Of a DNA stretch of 64,000 nucleotides, positions 24,461 through 36,639 are shown piece by piece. Both the position numbers and the translations under genes were made by a program. How positions within the stretch are numbered: the stretch's first letter is position 1; each line of letters starts with the position of its first letter. Location: the NCBI RefSeq assembly GCF_019059575.1, contig NW_024881518.1, forward strand, positions 124,001 to 188,000, written 5' to 3'. The notes beneath the pieces are model-generated. The model saw only the letters and a program-made list of their open reading frames with translations, made no database searches and had not been told where the DNA came from. This DNA comes from Amphibalanus amphitrite. Taxonomy: Eukaryota > Arthropoda > Thecostraca > Balanomorpha > Balanidae.

Positions 24461-27297
24461 CTACTTGAGATACACGTTGACGATGTTCTCCACCAGCCAG
24501 TCGATGCTGAACTGCAGATGGTCCCCCTCCGTCTCCAGCATCGTCAGCTTGCCGTCCGCGTCCAGCTGCTTCAGGCCCAAGTAGTCCTGTCGGTGGTGGT
24601 TCCGTCAGAGGTCAGATGACTCAGTCAGGGGGTAGGACGGGTGAGGTGAGAAAGAAAGCAGGACTGGTGATGAGTTGAGGGGACTGGTGAGTGCCGACAG
24701 ACTGGGACACAGGTGATTAAGAGAAGAGGCGTGATGATAGTTGAGGCCTGGGAAGCACCACTAAGCTACATCTCGACCGTCCTTAGACCCCGCTGTGCAG
24801 CTGCCAAACTGAATAACGATTATCACATCAGGGCACCAGTAAAGTTTTCATCATAGGCCATAAGCCGCTAGAGGAAAAGTTTCATCATAAAGATCGGTTC
24901 TTAATTACTGGTCTGACTGTAAAGACGGCAGCTGAGCGGAGTAACGTTCAACCCTGGCAGCGGCCCGGTACACTCACCTCAGTGTAGATCGGAGTCTGCT
25001 GCAGCGGCACCACCACCTGGTCCTGGCCAATAGTGTAGAAGCCAAAGTGGGAGGACTCGCGCGGCACCACCATCGTGTCGTTGGAGAACATCACCAGCAC
25101 CAGGTTCTCCAGCTTGTTCAGGTTCTCCTTGTACGTCTCGTTCTTCACATCCTGTGAGGAAAGGTCACGGAATTAGAGAATGCCTTTGAATAGGTACGCC
25201 ACGGAAAGCTCGAACGACTACGCAAAAAAGCACGAGATTCCTTGTAATGAGGTATGGGTAGAACCCATCTGATCACTGATACACCCTTTTATTTTTATCA
25301 ACATATGAAGAATTATACTTTCCCGCCATCATTTCTAATATTTGCCAAGCGGTTAAGCCCACTTATTTTACTGCGGAACAGTTCCCAAGTGCTGGTTGTA
25401 TAAATTGTGACACACAATATCTCAAACGACAGCAGATTCAGCTCACCCGTTCGTTGTTGATGTCGGCGAGGAACTGGGACACCTCGATATACTGCTGCTG
25501 TTTGAGGGGGTCGTGCCAGTACTGGGCCTGCACCAGATGAGACTGCACGAAACTGAAAATCAGGTGCAGAACGGAGAGAGAAAGGTCAGATTAATTATAT
25601 GAGCGTACCGCGGTGAAAACGACGTGCAGTGCACACCTGCACAGTGAGTGAAGTGTCTTAAAGATAGAGAAAAAGACGGGTGAGAGTAAATCAACTGCAG
25701 ATACATGTAGGGTATTACACAATTGTGATTAGAGATTACCTTTCGTATGCTCCGTAGTCAAGCAGCTTCTTGACGACCTCGCACACGCCTTTGGTGCCGA
25801 GGCAGTGCGGTAGTCCGAACACGCCCTGGTGCTGGCCACCGAACGTGATGAGGTTCTTCATCGGCGGGCTGGGACACCGCTGCGCCACTGCCCGCCTGAC
25901 AGGGCATACGACAGGTCAATGACACGGGAGACAGGGCGTGGGCAACAGTCAATTCATTTCTAATACACAAGTACACAAATCAAAATTCAATTTAACCAGA
26001 AGCGCAGCTTTGTTGTATAGCCAAATCCCTCTGGGCTGGGTAGTTATTAAAATATCCGGCATTCGCTCCACTCCCTCTCCCCCCCCCCCCCCCCCACACA
26101 CACAAACACACAACCGGTATTTTAGAGGTTCTCGAAGTGCGCTGCATAATCTAAATGAGTCAGGATCTGCATAGTGCAAAACAAAGTCCACTTAGCGCTT
26201 AGCACTTACTATTACTTCGCCCCATTGCAAACTGGCTTTACTTCAAAACCTGCTGTTGTTGATATATACACTACACGTCCTAGCCTACTGATCCTCTGAT
26301 CGTAGCCACAGTAACAGTTTTTCTCTGCTCTCTACTGGACTCACAGAAACTGTCCTCCCTGGGAGAAGCCCATGGCGTTGTATCCGCCCTGGAGGCTCTC
26401 ATCAGCAGCGATCTTCTGACAGGCCTCCTCCACTTGAGCGTCGATCGGCATGAAAAAGCCGTTCAGGGTATCCTGAGGAGATAATTTCTCATGAGGTGCC
26501 ATATTTAGCTGTCATAATTATCTATATCGGACGTAACTTTTTATGGTTCCCTAAATACCATGATTCCGCTATACAGCTGCACTGAATCAACTGTGGCGAA
26601 AATGTCGTGAGTGGCATCACTACCCTCAACAGCTCAATAAATAAAAATATCTGAGACTCACTTGGATAACACTGGAGCCGATTTCCAGTGAGCGCACATA
26701 CACGCCAGCTACCTGCTTTTCCAATTCCTCCTTGATGGCACCCATGCTGAATGGAAGGCAGCAGGAGTCTCCTAGAGATGAAAACAAACAAAACATTGAC
26801 ATTATGCACAAACAAATATGGACACGTCAAAACCAGCTGCAGCACAAATGTAGCTAGAAGCATTAATTCTCAACCATATGGAATCAGGGATGTCTTGCTG
26901 AACGTGTTCTAATAACGGTGAATGGATACATTCTCTCCTGCTGATCTCAACAAAAAATTGTAAGGCTCGATGAGTGCCACGCAAAAGCTCTCAAAAATGG
27001 TCCTAAGGCATGCATTTCTTTCAGCAATATAACAGTAATCAAATCAAGATAATCTGAAGATCAAAATCAAAACCCACACTTTCATCTTGTCAATTGTCAT
27101 TTTATGGGTGAACCGTAGAACGGTGCTTGTATAGTGCGCTCGGGAGCATAAATACAATCTACGTTAGAACTGAGTGCGAGAAACTGTGATTAATCAGAGA
27201 GCTCACCCATGCCGTGCCACATGACGACTGGAGTTGGCTCCTTTGCCGATACTGCCGTTACCAGCAGAAGTGCCGCTACAATCACCGCCAAAGTCAT
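24461..27297 (-). CDS. PPT1: Palmitoyl-protein thioesterase 1
   Basis: A lysosomal enzyme that removes palmitate and other fatty acyl groups from cysteines of proteins being degraded. Seven exons with consistent phases were read: 27297-27207, 26771-26662, 26472-26345, 25895-25740, 25552-25447, 25151-24978 and 24586-24461. They give 296 residues against 306 in the human protein. Residues 1-18 form a hydrophobic signal peptide, followed by [13 protein letters not shown]. The Ser104 nucleophile lies in GFSQGGQF, Asp222 in FSNDTMV and His278 in EGDHLQ. Asp222 and His278 are shifted by exactly 11 from human 233 and 289; Ser104 keeps the same offset from human Ser115. [12 protein letters not shown] and AQYWHDP are further family marks. 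Every splice site is GT-AG and the gene ends at a TAG, so it looks complete and functional. Introns are 0.2-0.5 kb, much shorter than in the carbonic anhydrase gene. Confidence 0.97.
26079..26115. repeat. Poly-C/(CA)n simple repeat in PPT1 intron
   Basis: A C homopolymer followed by CACACA lies in the intron between PPT1 exons 3 and 4. The other PPT1 introns show nothing notable. Confidence 0.9.
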
Positions 27298-28640
27298 GGT
27301 GCGTTGAAGAGACGACGCCGCTGTTCTTTCAAACAGTTACCTGATATTTCTGAAAGTACCAAAGCGTTTGTTAGAAGTCAATATCACGACACGAAGCATA
27401 AAAAACGATGGTCAAAATATGTTCCGAACTCGAAGCTAGATTTCAAAAGCGAGAATGGTGGCTGAACTGAGTTGACTGTGTAATGTGCATTAAAAAACGA
27501 AATGGCTTCAAAATCATAACAGCAGAGTCCGCACACAGCGTCGTCTACGACCTAGAATGTTCCCAACAGGATCCCCAAGGAAGGTGAGGAAGACGCCACC
27601 AAAAGACTCCTTCAGAAACAGTGTAGGTCCTGGCATTTTGACCACGAGAAAAGTAAACTCTGACGATCGATGCAGGTGTCAAGTAGGCTGTCGGCAAAAG
27701 GCAGTGAGAAGGCACTTAGGAGCCCAGTCCAGCGGACAGATCGAGAATTCAGCCGGCATGTGCCGACAACCAAGGTATATAAAACATGCCACCACTGCAC
27801 TGGGGTTGTCCGCGTCGCAGATCCGGCACCCTGCCGCACTGCTAGCGCCACCTGCAACTCCTGTGAACGGTGCTGCCGCTTTACGTGGCGATACACGCCA
27901 ACTAGAGATCGCTTATCCCACGGAAACTAGACGACTGGGACGTGGCCAGTGGCAAGGTACATTGAATTGAATGGGCCAGTGGCGGCGGTCCGATATAGTG
28001 AGACATCGCGGGAGGGGCGGGTTAGCCTTTTACAGCCCGACTACGTGACCATGAATTGTGCCTCGAAGTGTGCTGGAGAGCCAATGCCAAATTGTATCAT
28101 TTTAGTATTGGTTAGACTTAATAGGTACTTGTAGTCTGATGAAACCACATTGTGAAGATTAGGCAATTATTTTAGCCTTGGCACTCACAGGGGGTCGAAA
28201 AGAACGCCCTCGGTTTTTCGAAACCAACTCGCGTCAATGCAGCCGATCACAACAAAGCTTTCAGCATACTTGAGTTGATCAATTTCACTCATACTATGAA
28301 AATTTCATGTCGCTGATCCATGGACTGAATGCCCTTCACCAGTTCCTGAAAAACATGCCGCAGGCCAATTTGGCACACCAGCATACATTTAACATGGCAG
28401 GCCTGAACAGCAATTAATTTGGCACACCAGCACACATTTTCTATGTGTTTCCAAACTTTTGTGATACACCTATTAACAAACGTTCATGGTACACCTATGA
28501 ACAAAGTAACATTGGGCAAACCTATTACAGATAGCCAGCATGACTCCTACTCCCTATTGGTTGACCATACCTGACCTGACTCAATTTACCCAATATGCAT
28601 GAAAACATCATGTTAGTTGAAAAGAAATGCAAATTTCAGG
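27298..28640. other. PPT1 upstream region
   Basis: No clear core promoter or upstream exon was recognised. A degraded piece of the G/C-tract repeat family starts near 28190, and short duplicated segments around an AATTTGGCACACCAGCA word occur at 28355 and 28420. Confidence 0.4.
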
Positions 28641-28649
28641 TCACGATTA

Positions 28650-28780
28650 TTATAAAATAATATCCTTGCCTCCATATGTTCTGGCAGGTCCCGATTTTCC
28701 CAACATTTGGGCCAATGATCTGAGCTGGAAGATCAACCAATGACCAATGACCTTAAAATTGGATAACATCAGCTTACTCT
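28650..28780. repeat. AGGTCA-type repeat, homologous to 52290-52415
   Basis: The minus strand here matches the plus strand at about 52290-52415, sharing words such as CCAATTTTAAGGTC and GGGAAAATCGGGACCTG. These are two dispersed copies in opposite orientation. Confidence 0.75.
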
Positions 28781-28940
28781 GGTCATTAGCAACGTGCTCA
28801 TCCTTTCCATGCAGGTTAAGTTCTAGCATGATTGGGCATTGTGGGGCCAAACTGCTGGACACGGTCCGGCCAACTCCAGAGTCATGATATGCTAGAGGCT
28901 ATTAAAATGACAATACCTATGCTTCATATCCTTGATTAAG

Positions 28941-29180
28941 TATAGGTCTCGCGGATTTTAGCGGTAGGTTTTGCACCTAGAAAATTTAGTGTACTTCAGG
29001 CTATATCTTCGTTGTCTTAAGCTTTTAAGTGTTAAAGATGCGATCGACTTCATTGTTGGTTCACAAGCCGGCCATGATCGTGCAAAATGGCTTCATCGTA
29101 GATCGATTAGTTTCTGAGATATAACCGGAAATGTAAAAATGCAAAACCTACCGCTTAATCTCGCGAGAGCCGTACCTATA
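28941..29180. mobile_element. 240-bp MITE with terminal inverted repeats
   Basis: The ends TATAGGTCTCGCG and CGCGAGAGCCGTACCTATA are imperfect inverted repeats that continue inward through a shared AGCGGTAGGTTTTGCA. The element is flanked by TA, which is compatible with a Tc1/mariner-type target. No coding content. Confidence 0.7.
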
Positions 29181-29376
29181 TACAGTTAATGGGTCCTGCT
29201 CGTGCTGAGTGACAGGTATCGGAAAGAAAGGCTGTAGACCTTAGTAAAGGGCAGGGATGTCGAACATGATGCTCCGATTCCACCAGTACCGGTACAGACT
29301 GGAAAAAATACACGTTATACCGAATATGTCCGGCGTAGTCGCGGGATTGCGCCGAAAATTTCAGCGCACGTGCCCT

Positions 29377-29705
29377 GGGCCCTGTTTCACCGCCCGACGC
29401 TGCGCGCGCTGCAGCGCGCTGGGAGCTGAGGCGTACCCCTGACGTCACTCGAATGACGTTGCGTGCGATCCGTTAGCTTTTGATGAATCGCGTTTGGAAC
29501 AGAGGTCCAAAAGAACCCAGTACAGAGAGAACAGAGGTTTGAGTGCGAATGCTGCTAGCGTGCTGATGGTGCTGGCGCTTGGGTGCTGGCGTTTTGCGAT
29601 GACATCATAGCGTAGCGTCAGAGGGAGGTTTGTTGATATTGCCATGGAAACCCAACGCGCCGACGCGCGCAGCGCACTGCAGCGCTCCGCCGTGAAACAG
29701 GGCCC
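29377..29705. mobile_element. MITE of the GGGCCCTGTTTCAC family, diverged copy
   Basis: Both ends begin GGGCCCTGTTTCAC when read inward. Near the right end is the family word GGGTTTCCATGG (minus strand), shared with the copies at 36.0, 42.6 and 43.5 kb. The interior is GC-rich with GCGC palindromes. Confidence 0.75.
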
Positions 29706-29708
29706 TGA

Positions 29709-29880
29709 TCGGCGGCCGGCTAGTACTCTTGCCGGCGCTCACATACGTGCTGGTTGCCCCGGCAACGGGCTATTGACCAATGAGAAGCGAGGAAAGTGCA
29801 ACGTCACTGCGATTTTTCATATACCTGTGCGCGTATTTACAAATTGCAACCGAGCTCCGCCGTGGGGTAAGGTGGGCAGG
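29709..29880. repeat. Single arm of the 33.5-kb palindromic repeat
   Basis: From TCGGCGGCCGGCTAGTAC onward this matches the right arm of the palindrome at 33605-33684 and then continues to match the outer left arm near 33440-33485. It directly abuts the MITE at 29377-29705. Confidence 0.75.
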
Positions 29881-30733
29881 GGTTTTTGCACTACGGCTGC
29901 GGTTGAACTACCGTCTGTGGTAGAAACTTCAGGACGATGGCGCGTTTCATACGAAATCTGGCGCAATGTTTGTTTGCTTCTGAACTCGTACTGTTATTGC
30001 TGTGAATTCTTGAAGTGGGAGTGTTTTAATAACAATTTGTGGATTATTTGAGTTTCTTTATATAAACATAGAATAGTATTATGAAACATTGTGTGGAAAC
30101 TGCAAATACTGATATGATCAATTGCTTAGTTTGGGAATCGATACACATTTTGTAGAGATTTGTCTGGCAAATGGTGTAACAAACCTCAAGCCTGTCATGA
30201 TCTGAAGCTGTTGTAACAAATCAAAATTGCTTTGATGTTACATAGTACCTTGTTGGCAAGACTGGAGCATGGTTCAAGATGATGTGTAAAAATTCAAGAT
30301 TTTTGCGAAAGCTTGTGACTGAAGAACGAAAACAGTTCTATATGATGGCTCAATCAAACGTGGAAATGGTCGACAAAAATAGAGTTTCAACATTCCAGCA
30401 TGTGAGAATAACTTCAGAAATTCATAGTTCTTGTAGCATTGCATTCTTCTTATGTACAGTTATAGATTTTGTCAGGCCCAGGGTATTTCAAATTCATTGT
30501 GTCAGTTGAGATATAGATGGATTGCGGACAAATTTTAGAATCATTGCATGGTAGCTAGGTACTTGTTCGGTAAAAAGGTATGTGATGAATGCCATTAGAA
30601 GGTTTTTTATGATTTAATATATGGTCGTTTTTGTACCTACAAAAATGCAAGCTTACTAGCAACTAGTTTCTGAATCAAATTGAAAGTATTTGCGTCTTTG
30701 ATTAAGTTCAGCGTTATGAGGAAAATCATTGTT

Positions 30734-31498
30734 AATACTGTATGAGTCATTTGACCTTATCCTCAATCCTTTAAGTAAACTGTAATGGAAAAAATACAAT
30801 ACAAAAGCGATATATTTCGAGCACTGCTCTTTCTCAATCGGTTCGGAAGTTAGTATAAGTGCAGAACACGTCTCACTTCAAAGTAGCATTTCGTCACATT
30901 TGCCACTTTCCAGCCCGAAATATCATCTATCGCGTGACAACTACATAAATTGCCCTCCCATACCAAAGCACACGATATATTACCCTTCATACCCTTATAC
31001 CCGTAGTACAGTTGAACACCGGTATACCCATATTCATAAGTCACTATCAAATTCACGTTCAAGTTTCACGTTCACGTATTCACGCTCAAGTTGTCTGTCA
31101 CCCTACATAATCACCTCCAACTATGCAAGAATTTGCCACGACACTGTGTTGTAGTTGATTTTGGGCCTATGCTCACGAATTCTAATGGATTCTGTAATTT
31201 TCCTGTCTGCTTCATCCTTACAAACATTCAAGATACGAGCCGTTAATCTGGTGTCATCTGGACAGCTTGACGGATGTTTTTGCGCTACATGGTCTCCGAG
31301 GGGCGTGCCGGCCTCCTTGTTGATCCCACTTCTGAGATGCTCGTTGTAGCGCAGCCTAACTGGTCGTAGCGCAGCCTAACTGGTGCACGTTGTAGCGCAG
31401 CCTAACTGGTCTGCGCTACAATCGCTTTTGTATTGTATTTTTTCCATTACAGTTTACTTAAAGGATTGAGGATAAGGTCAAATGACTCATACAGTATT
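30734..31498. mobile_element. Element with perfect 78-bp terminal inverted repeats
   Basis: Positions 30734-30811 and 31421-31498 are exact reverse complements over 78 bases and enclose 609 bp. The interior carries three tandem copies of an 18-19 bp word GTAGCGCAGCCTAACTGG (about 31345-31411), the last forming a hairpin with TGCGCTACAA. No protein is recognisable. The identity of the arms points to a recent or conversion-maintained structure. Confidence 0.85.
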
Positions 31499-32865
31499 GA
31501 AAGTATTTGCCATGAATGTAAATATGTACCTGCAAAGTATGTCAATAAATTTGTGTGATGCTGACCAGAGAGCTTTATCATCTGGGTATTTATGTCGCTT
31601 CTTACATTAGGTGTTAAACATAGTAATTACGCATGAACTTTGTGCCAATATCTTCAATGCACAATGTATGTAGCATGTCTACAACCCTCACTGATATTGC
31701 TATAGCTATAGGCATTTGGCACCAGCAAGACCAAGGGCATGAACTTCACAGTTGCACAACCTTTTGTCATGCACCACCGTCCACCAGTCACTTTTTTACT
31801 TAAGGTGCACATAGCAGTGCACACAACAATGTGCAGAGGGCCTACACAAAAACAACATGATTAGTGTGCACTATGCACAGCATTGTACCCTGATTATTTG
31901 AATATTTTGATCACTCAACAGTCAACAGTCAGGAGATATGCCCACTTGGTTGTGGTTGTCGGGTGAACCGAAAAATAAATAAATAATAAAATAATTATTG
32001 AATATCCGATTTATTATACATCACTTGTCAAACAAGAGCATGATGACACACATTTTGACAAGCAATCATGGTAGTATTCCAATAAGTTGGACAGTCACCT
32101 CCCTGGGCGTCATTTTTCCAGGAAGGTACCTCTGCAGGGTGTTGTGGTAGGCTAGGTTGAATTGGGTTAAGTTAGGCGAAGTTAGGTGGTTAGGACCAGG
32201 TCAGACCGTAAGGCCTGGTCAGGTTGATTTTATCTTTCATTCTAATTTGACATAGATACCTATTACCTATGCTTTTTCTCCAGCCTGAATTTCATTAGGT
32301 AATGAGTTAATTTTGCTTTGTTTTTATCTGTCTTGTTTTGTGTTTTTGTCCCTTATATTTTGCCCCATAGGCAAGGGTGGAGCTTTTCCAGGGAAGGTGG
32401 TGGAGCATGATTGGAGGCGCTCAACCAGACGGCATAGGAGGGCACGGTTTCTGAACGCGCACTGATGCCTGATTCAAGCCACGCTGTCTTCATGCGGGGC
32501 GGCGCGCTACTTAAAAGTCCCTTAAAGAACGGGAAGTGATGCCGATAGAATCTTCAATCATTCTGGGCTAACGCTTATGACTTGGAAAAAGTTGCGATCC
32601 CAATTCAATCGAAAACCTGTGGGCTCTTGTTCAGCAGGAGGTGTATGAAGAGCCACCCGCCATAAGCACTGCTCAACCGCAGGCACAGGTTTAGACGGCG
32701 TTGGTCCGCATCAAAGCCAGTGTGCTGGAGAATCCATTGGCTGAAATGCTCCAGAACATTCGCCACTGTGTTTTTATGAAAGGTGGCTACAAGCTCAGTT
32801 AAAAGAAAAAGTACCAGATTGTTTTGCTTTTTAATTACAGCGGGAAGAAAGGTGTCCGGATAATT
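31499..32865. other. AT-rich intergenic stretch
   Basis: No gene was recognised. A patch of GTGCAC-type palindromic words occurs at about 31800-31880 and a GTTAGG-rich patch at about 32150-32200. Confidence 0.5.
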
Positions 32866-33345
32866 TCGTTACACCCCCCGTAATGTTCAAATGGTTGCTA
32901 AATTCGAAATCAGCTCCAAAAACTAGCCTAGAAACATGTAAAACTCGAAAAAGTGAACCGAGGTCATCAAAGGTCATTGAGCTGGCCTGACCTTCAAGTG
33001 ACCTTGACACCCACCCCACCCTAATGCATGGGACCAGCATCATATCACATGTTTCAACGCTTGAAACCACGTAAAGACTGCAACCGCGCGGCTAATGCGA
33101 GCCGACATAAGCCGAATCGCGATTCGGGCCAAACTGGTCTCGAGAAATAGGTCACAGGTCAAAGGTCATTTGGGTCAGAGTCATGAAATTTTCAGGGTAG
33201 GTGTAAAATTGATAAAATCGGGGGTATTGAAAGTTTCGTCGCGACCGGACGGTTTTTACGCGAGTTACTCACGAAAAACCGATAAACCGCACCCAAAAAG
33301 GCAGAAATATGCACATGCGATATCCTATACTGCGAAAAAAGGTGC
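32866..33345. repeat. Dispersed AGGTCA-rich repeat, copy 1
   Basis: The stretch from GTTCAAATGG onward matches 53878-54270 over about 400 bp in the same orientation, including AACTAGCCTAGAAACATG and CCTAATGCATGGGACCA. Several AGGTCA half-sites are conserved between the copies. Confidence 0.85.
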
Positions 33346-33505
33346 ATGATTTTTGAACGTCGCCGACAAATTGTAATTACCCTAAGCTCAGGCAGATGCC
33401 TGGTAGAAAATCCCCCAAGTGAAATACACTACGGCGGAAATAAAATACCCTACGGCGGAGCTCGGTTGCAATTTGTAAATACGCTACCTGCGCCCCCCGT
33501 AGCGC

Positions 33506-33684
33506 GCTTCTCATTGGTCAATAGCCCGTTGCCGGGGCAACGTGCACGTATGTGTGCGCGGGCTAGCGCGCTAGCCGGCCGCCGAACAGCGCTCCGGAGC
33601 CCTGATCGGCGGCCGGCTAGTACTCTTGCCCGCGCTCACATACGTGCACGTTACCCCGGCAACGGGCTATTGACCAATGAGAAG
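33506..33684. repeat. Palindromic repeat with 80-bp arms
   Basis: Arms at 33506-33585 and 33605-33684 are about 90 per cent identical as reverse complements around a 19-bp centre. Each arm has an inverted CCAAT-type word (ATTGGTCAAT) and the small palindrome GTTGCCCCGGCAAC or a one-base variant. A third copy of one arm lies at 29709. Confidence 0.85.
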
Positions 33685-34201
33685 CGAGAAAAGTGTTACG
33701 TCACTGCGATTTTTCATATACCTGTGCCCCCCGGACGTGACGTAGTGTGCTCGCGCGCGTGCAGGGTCTCTGCGATCGAAAAAGAGCGCTAGCAGCGCGC
33801 CACTCGACGCCGCAATTGTCGAAAGCGGCGTGTTAGTATGCTTTATTATGAATGATGTGTGTAAAAGTGAGTTTTTATGTTGTTTATTTGGAGGAAATGG
33901 TTGGAATAAATTAAGTTATTTTTATTTCTGTTGGTTGGAGTTTTTATTCAAAAGATTTCGGCCTATACCATTGATATTTACTGAAAATACCTTCGCTTGA
34001 ATAAATTGCAGATATTTGGCAACTGAAGTGTTAGGTAAGCCTAAATGATATGTAAAAAGGTAAGAGACGCCCTGATTATCATTTGAGAAACGAAAATATA
34101 TGAATTTTCCTTATAAGACTCGCTCAATATGCTACTCCGCGGTTTATGCCCCGAGGGTGTCCGAGGGTTCCCGTAAGTTTGTCGTTGGCGCTCGGCTCGC
34201 G

Positions 34202-34238
34202 CGCGAGCCGACGTCACCGCCTGTGACGTCGGCTCGCG
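34202..34238. repeat. 16-bp perfect hairpin containing TGACGTCG
   Basis: Arms CGCGAGCCGACGTCAC (34202-34217) and its complement (34223-34238) are separated by five bases. Each arm contains a CRE-like half palindrome. Confidence 0.85.
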
Positions 34239-34608
34239 AAATACGTCATACCCTGCACACAAAATAGCCGGCTGCCGAACAGCGCTCGGCATAACTTCGC
34301 ATGCGCCGAATTCAGCGCATGGCGGCGGCGGAATTTTTCAGGCGCAGGGCGGCCGCATAATTTTTTGGCGAAAGACGGTCACTTATTACAGTCGGCACGC
34401 TGGTCAATCTAGCAGCAGATTCGCCCTGCGAGCGGCTCTGGAGATGTTTTGGGATGAGACGTCCTCGCCCCGGTCGTCGCGTGCTTCTGGCGAGCCGCCA
34501 TGAGTCAGTCTACTCACCGGAGGAGCGGCCGCCCAGGTGAGGCCTCAACCCTCGGCGTGGAGAAGATAAGTATGGAAGACCTTGTTGAACGTCGCCAAGC
34601 GTCCTTAA

Positions 34609-35079
34609 GTAATACTGCGGTGGGTTCCTGCCCACTGCGGTATCGAGAATGAGATCGCGGACGACCTGGCGAAACAAGCAGCCGCCCTGCCGGCCCTGCC
34701 TTCAAACGACCGCTCGCTGACCCGGGCGGTTCATTGTGCGGCCTCGCGTCAATGGCGCGACAACTGGTCCGAGTCACTATTCAAGCCACTCCTCGGGAGC
34801 ACGCCGCCGCTCCCTATCCCCGGAGAGGACCGAAAGGAGGCCGTTTCGGTGCACGGGCGGGCCACTGGGGCCGCTCGCTCCAGTACACTGCACCGAATCG
34901 GCTGTCTCCACTCCGCAGCGTGCCAGGCCCAGTGCCCAAACAAGCGGTGCCCTGCGGCGCTCTGCGCCGTGTGCCGAGAAGAGACTGATGTGCTGGAGCA
35001 CGTGCTGCTCCGTTGCCCGGCCCTCGCTGGCTTCCGTCAGCCTCGAACACACCGCTCGGCGCTCGTCCGATATTTGTGA
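34609..35079 (+). pseudogene. 3'-terminal fragment of a non-LTR retrotransposon ORF2
   Basis: An open frame encodes the end of an RNase H domain, WVPAHCGIENEIADDLAKQAA-like, in which one glycine of the usual IEGNE is missing. It then gives a C-terminal zinc-finger segment with C-x2-C, CAVCREETDVLEHVLLRC, typical of the end of LINE ORF2 proteins. The frame is closed just upstream by TAA at 34606-34608, so endonuclease and reverse transcriptase are absent. The sequence is GC-rich and unlike the complete LINE nearby, so it belongs to a different family. It is a 5'-truncated relic. Confidence 0.8.
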
Positions 35080-35962
35080 CTCCATAGCTTCCGGCCCTGC
35101 CTTGTTTCACGGCATGACGCTTCAGTGCGCTAAGCATATGAATTAAGGTATTGGATTTTCGTGGATATAAAAACTTACTCGCACACTCAAACACCAGAGT
35201 GCCCAAGGCCCCCGGATGCTCTGTCTGGTTAGTATAGCCTTGATCAGTAGATGTACATATGTGTTTTATATAAAAGTGGCTTAATATTGGCACATATAGG
35301 CACCCAATTTTCGGTGCAACTCATGCAGAAATTTCAGTGCAAAATCGCTTATGCCAAATTTCGACGCAAGACGGTCTCACGGGCGTCCAGCGTAGTGTAT
35401 GGATGTTTTCCAGTCTGGGTGCTGGTCCACTCCAAGGACTGGTGCCGGAATCATAAGTGACTGCAGTCACGCCTTGAAAGACGACAGTGACTGAGCTAAT
35501 TTGTGACATCTGATGGCAGGGCATTCCAGTCATTTATGATTCCGATGATGAAAGCATTCCTGCTTGGCGTTAGGCTTCCTCATCCTCAGCTTTCCACTGC
35601 AACAGGCAACTGGTGGCTTCTTGTGGTCTGCATTTCATGATCTTATCAACAATTATTGTGCGGCATGTCCAGGTACCCACTAACTTTGGTCTTTTAATAA
35701 GCAGTTCAGAAAAAATAATTATTCAAATTTGGTAAACCTGTTCGGACACTGTTTTTATATCAGCATGCTGTCGGTTTTCCCCATGTAAGGAAGGTATTAC
35801 TGGCGTTTCTTGGCCTCTCATTGGTCTAACGAATAGATCACTTGAATTCGACCAATGATGAGCCAAGAAGTAGCAGCATGCTCACAGCCTGCTGAAAAAC
35901 AAACGGGGGGCGAACAGAACTCTGATCTCAAGCCCAACACCATGGAAACACGTCAGGACTCA
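35080..35962. other. Intergenic, nothing recognised
   Basis: No gene, RNA or clear repeat end was seen. This may include the 3' flank of the LINE fragment. Confidence 0.4.
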
Positions 35963-36127
35963 GGGCGGTGTTTCACGGGACGCTGCTACCACGCTGCTAT
36001 CAAATTGCACGAGCTGACGTCACACTTGTGGTAGTGTTGGAGCAATGGGCCTGTTGATGTTTCCATGGAAACCCAATTTGACACGTGTAAAAGCAGCGTG
36101 CTGCTATCACCGGTGAAACAGGGCCCA
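35963..36127. mobile_element. MITE of the GGGCCCTGTTTCAC family, copy 1
   Basis: This 165-bp element is near-identical in reverse orientation to 43492-43645. Its ends are GGGCGGTGTTTCACG and, from the other side, GGGCCCTGTTTCACC, each followed by GCTGCTA-type words. No coding capacity. Confidence 0.85.
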
Positions 36128-36340
36128 GGTCAGTCTTACACCATCAACATGCCTCAGCCTTGGGTCAATCAAAAATCATTTTAACTTTTCCCCGGACAAA
36201 GTTGCTCCCTATAACAATAAATCCAAGCCAAACGACTATCCAAAACTGTTTAGGTACAAAACAGAAAAGCAAACGAGCACAAACAAACAAGCAAACAAAC
36301 GAATGAGAAAACAACAACAAAAACGCAATGCGCTCTGCTT

Positions 36341-36354
36341 GCCTGCCACACTGC
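36341..36354. repeat. 14-bp target-site duplication, 3' side of LINE
   Basis: GCCTGCCACACTGC here is repeated exactly at 42039-42052 and brackets the LINE. Confidence 0.92.
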
Positions 36355-36639
36355 TTGTTTGTTTGTTTCTTGGTTGTTTAACGACGCATCAGTCAGACTT
36401 GACTATTAGCGTCGATTCTTCGATTCGTCTTGCTGTTCTTCGGGGCTGGAAAGCCTGGCTAAAGCCAGTGGGTCATAATCGAGTCTGGGGAATGTGAGAC
36501 AGGTATACCAGGAAATTAGGACTGACAGGGGCATGAAGGACATGGAGGATGGGAAAGAGAGAGTAGGAGTATGATGAGTTTCAACAATGTGAGATAACCA
36601 TCTGTGTGTAGTATGTGTAATCATGATGAGGTCGTTCTG

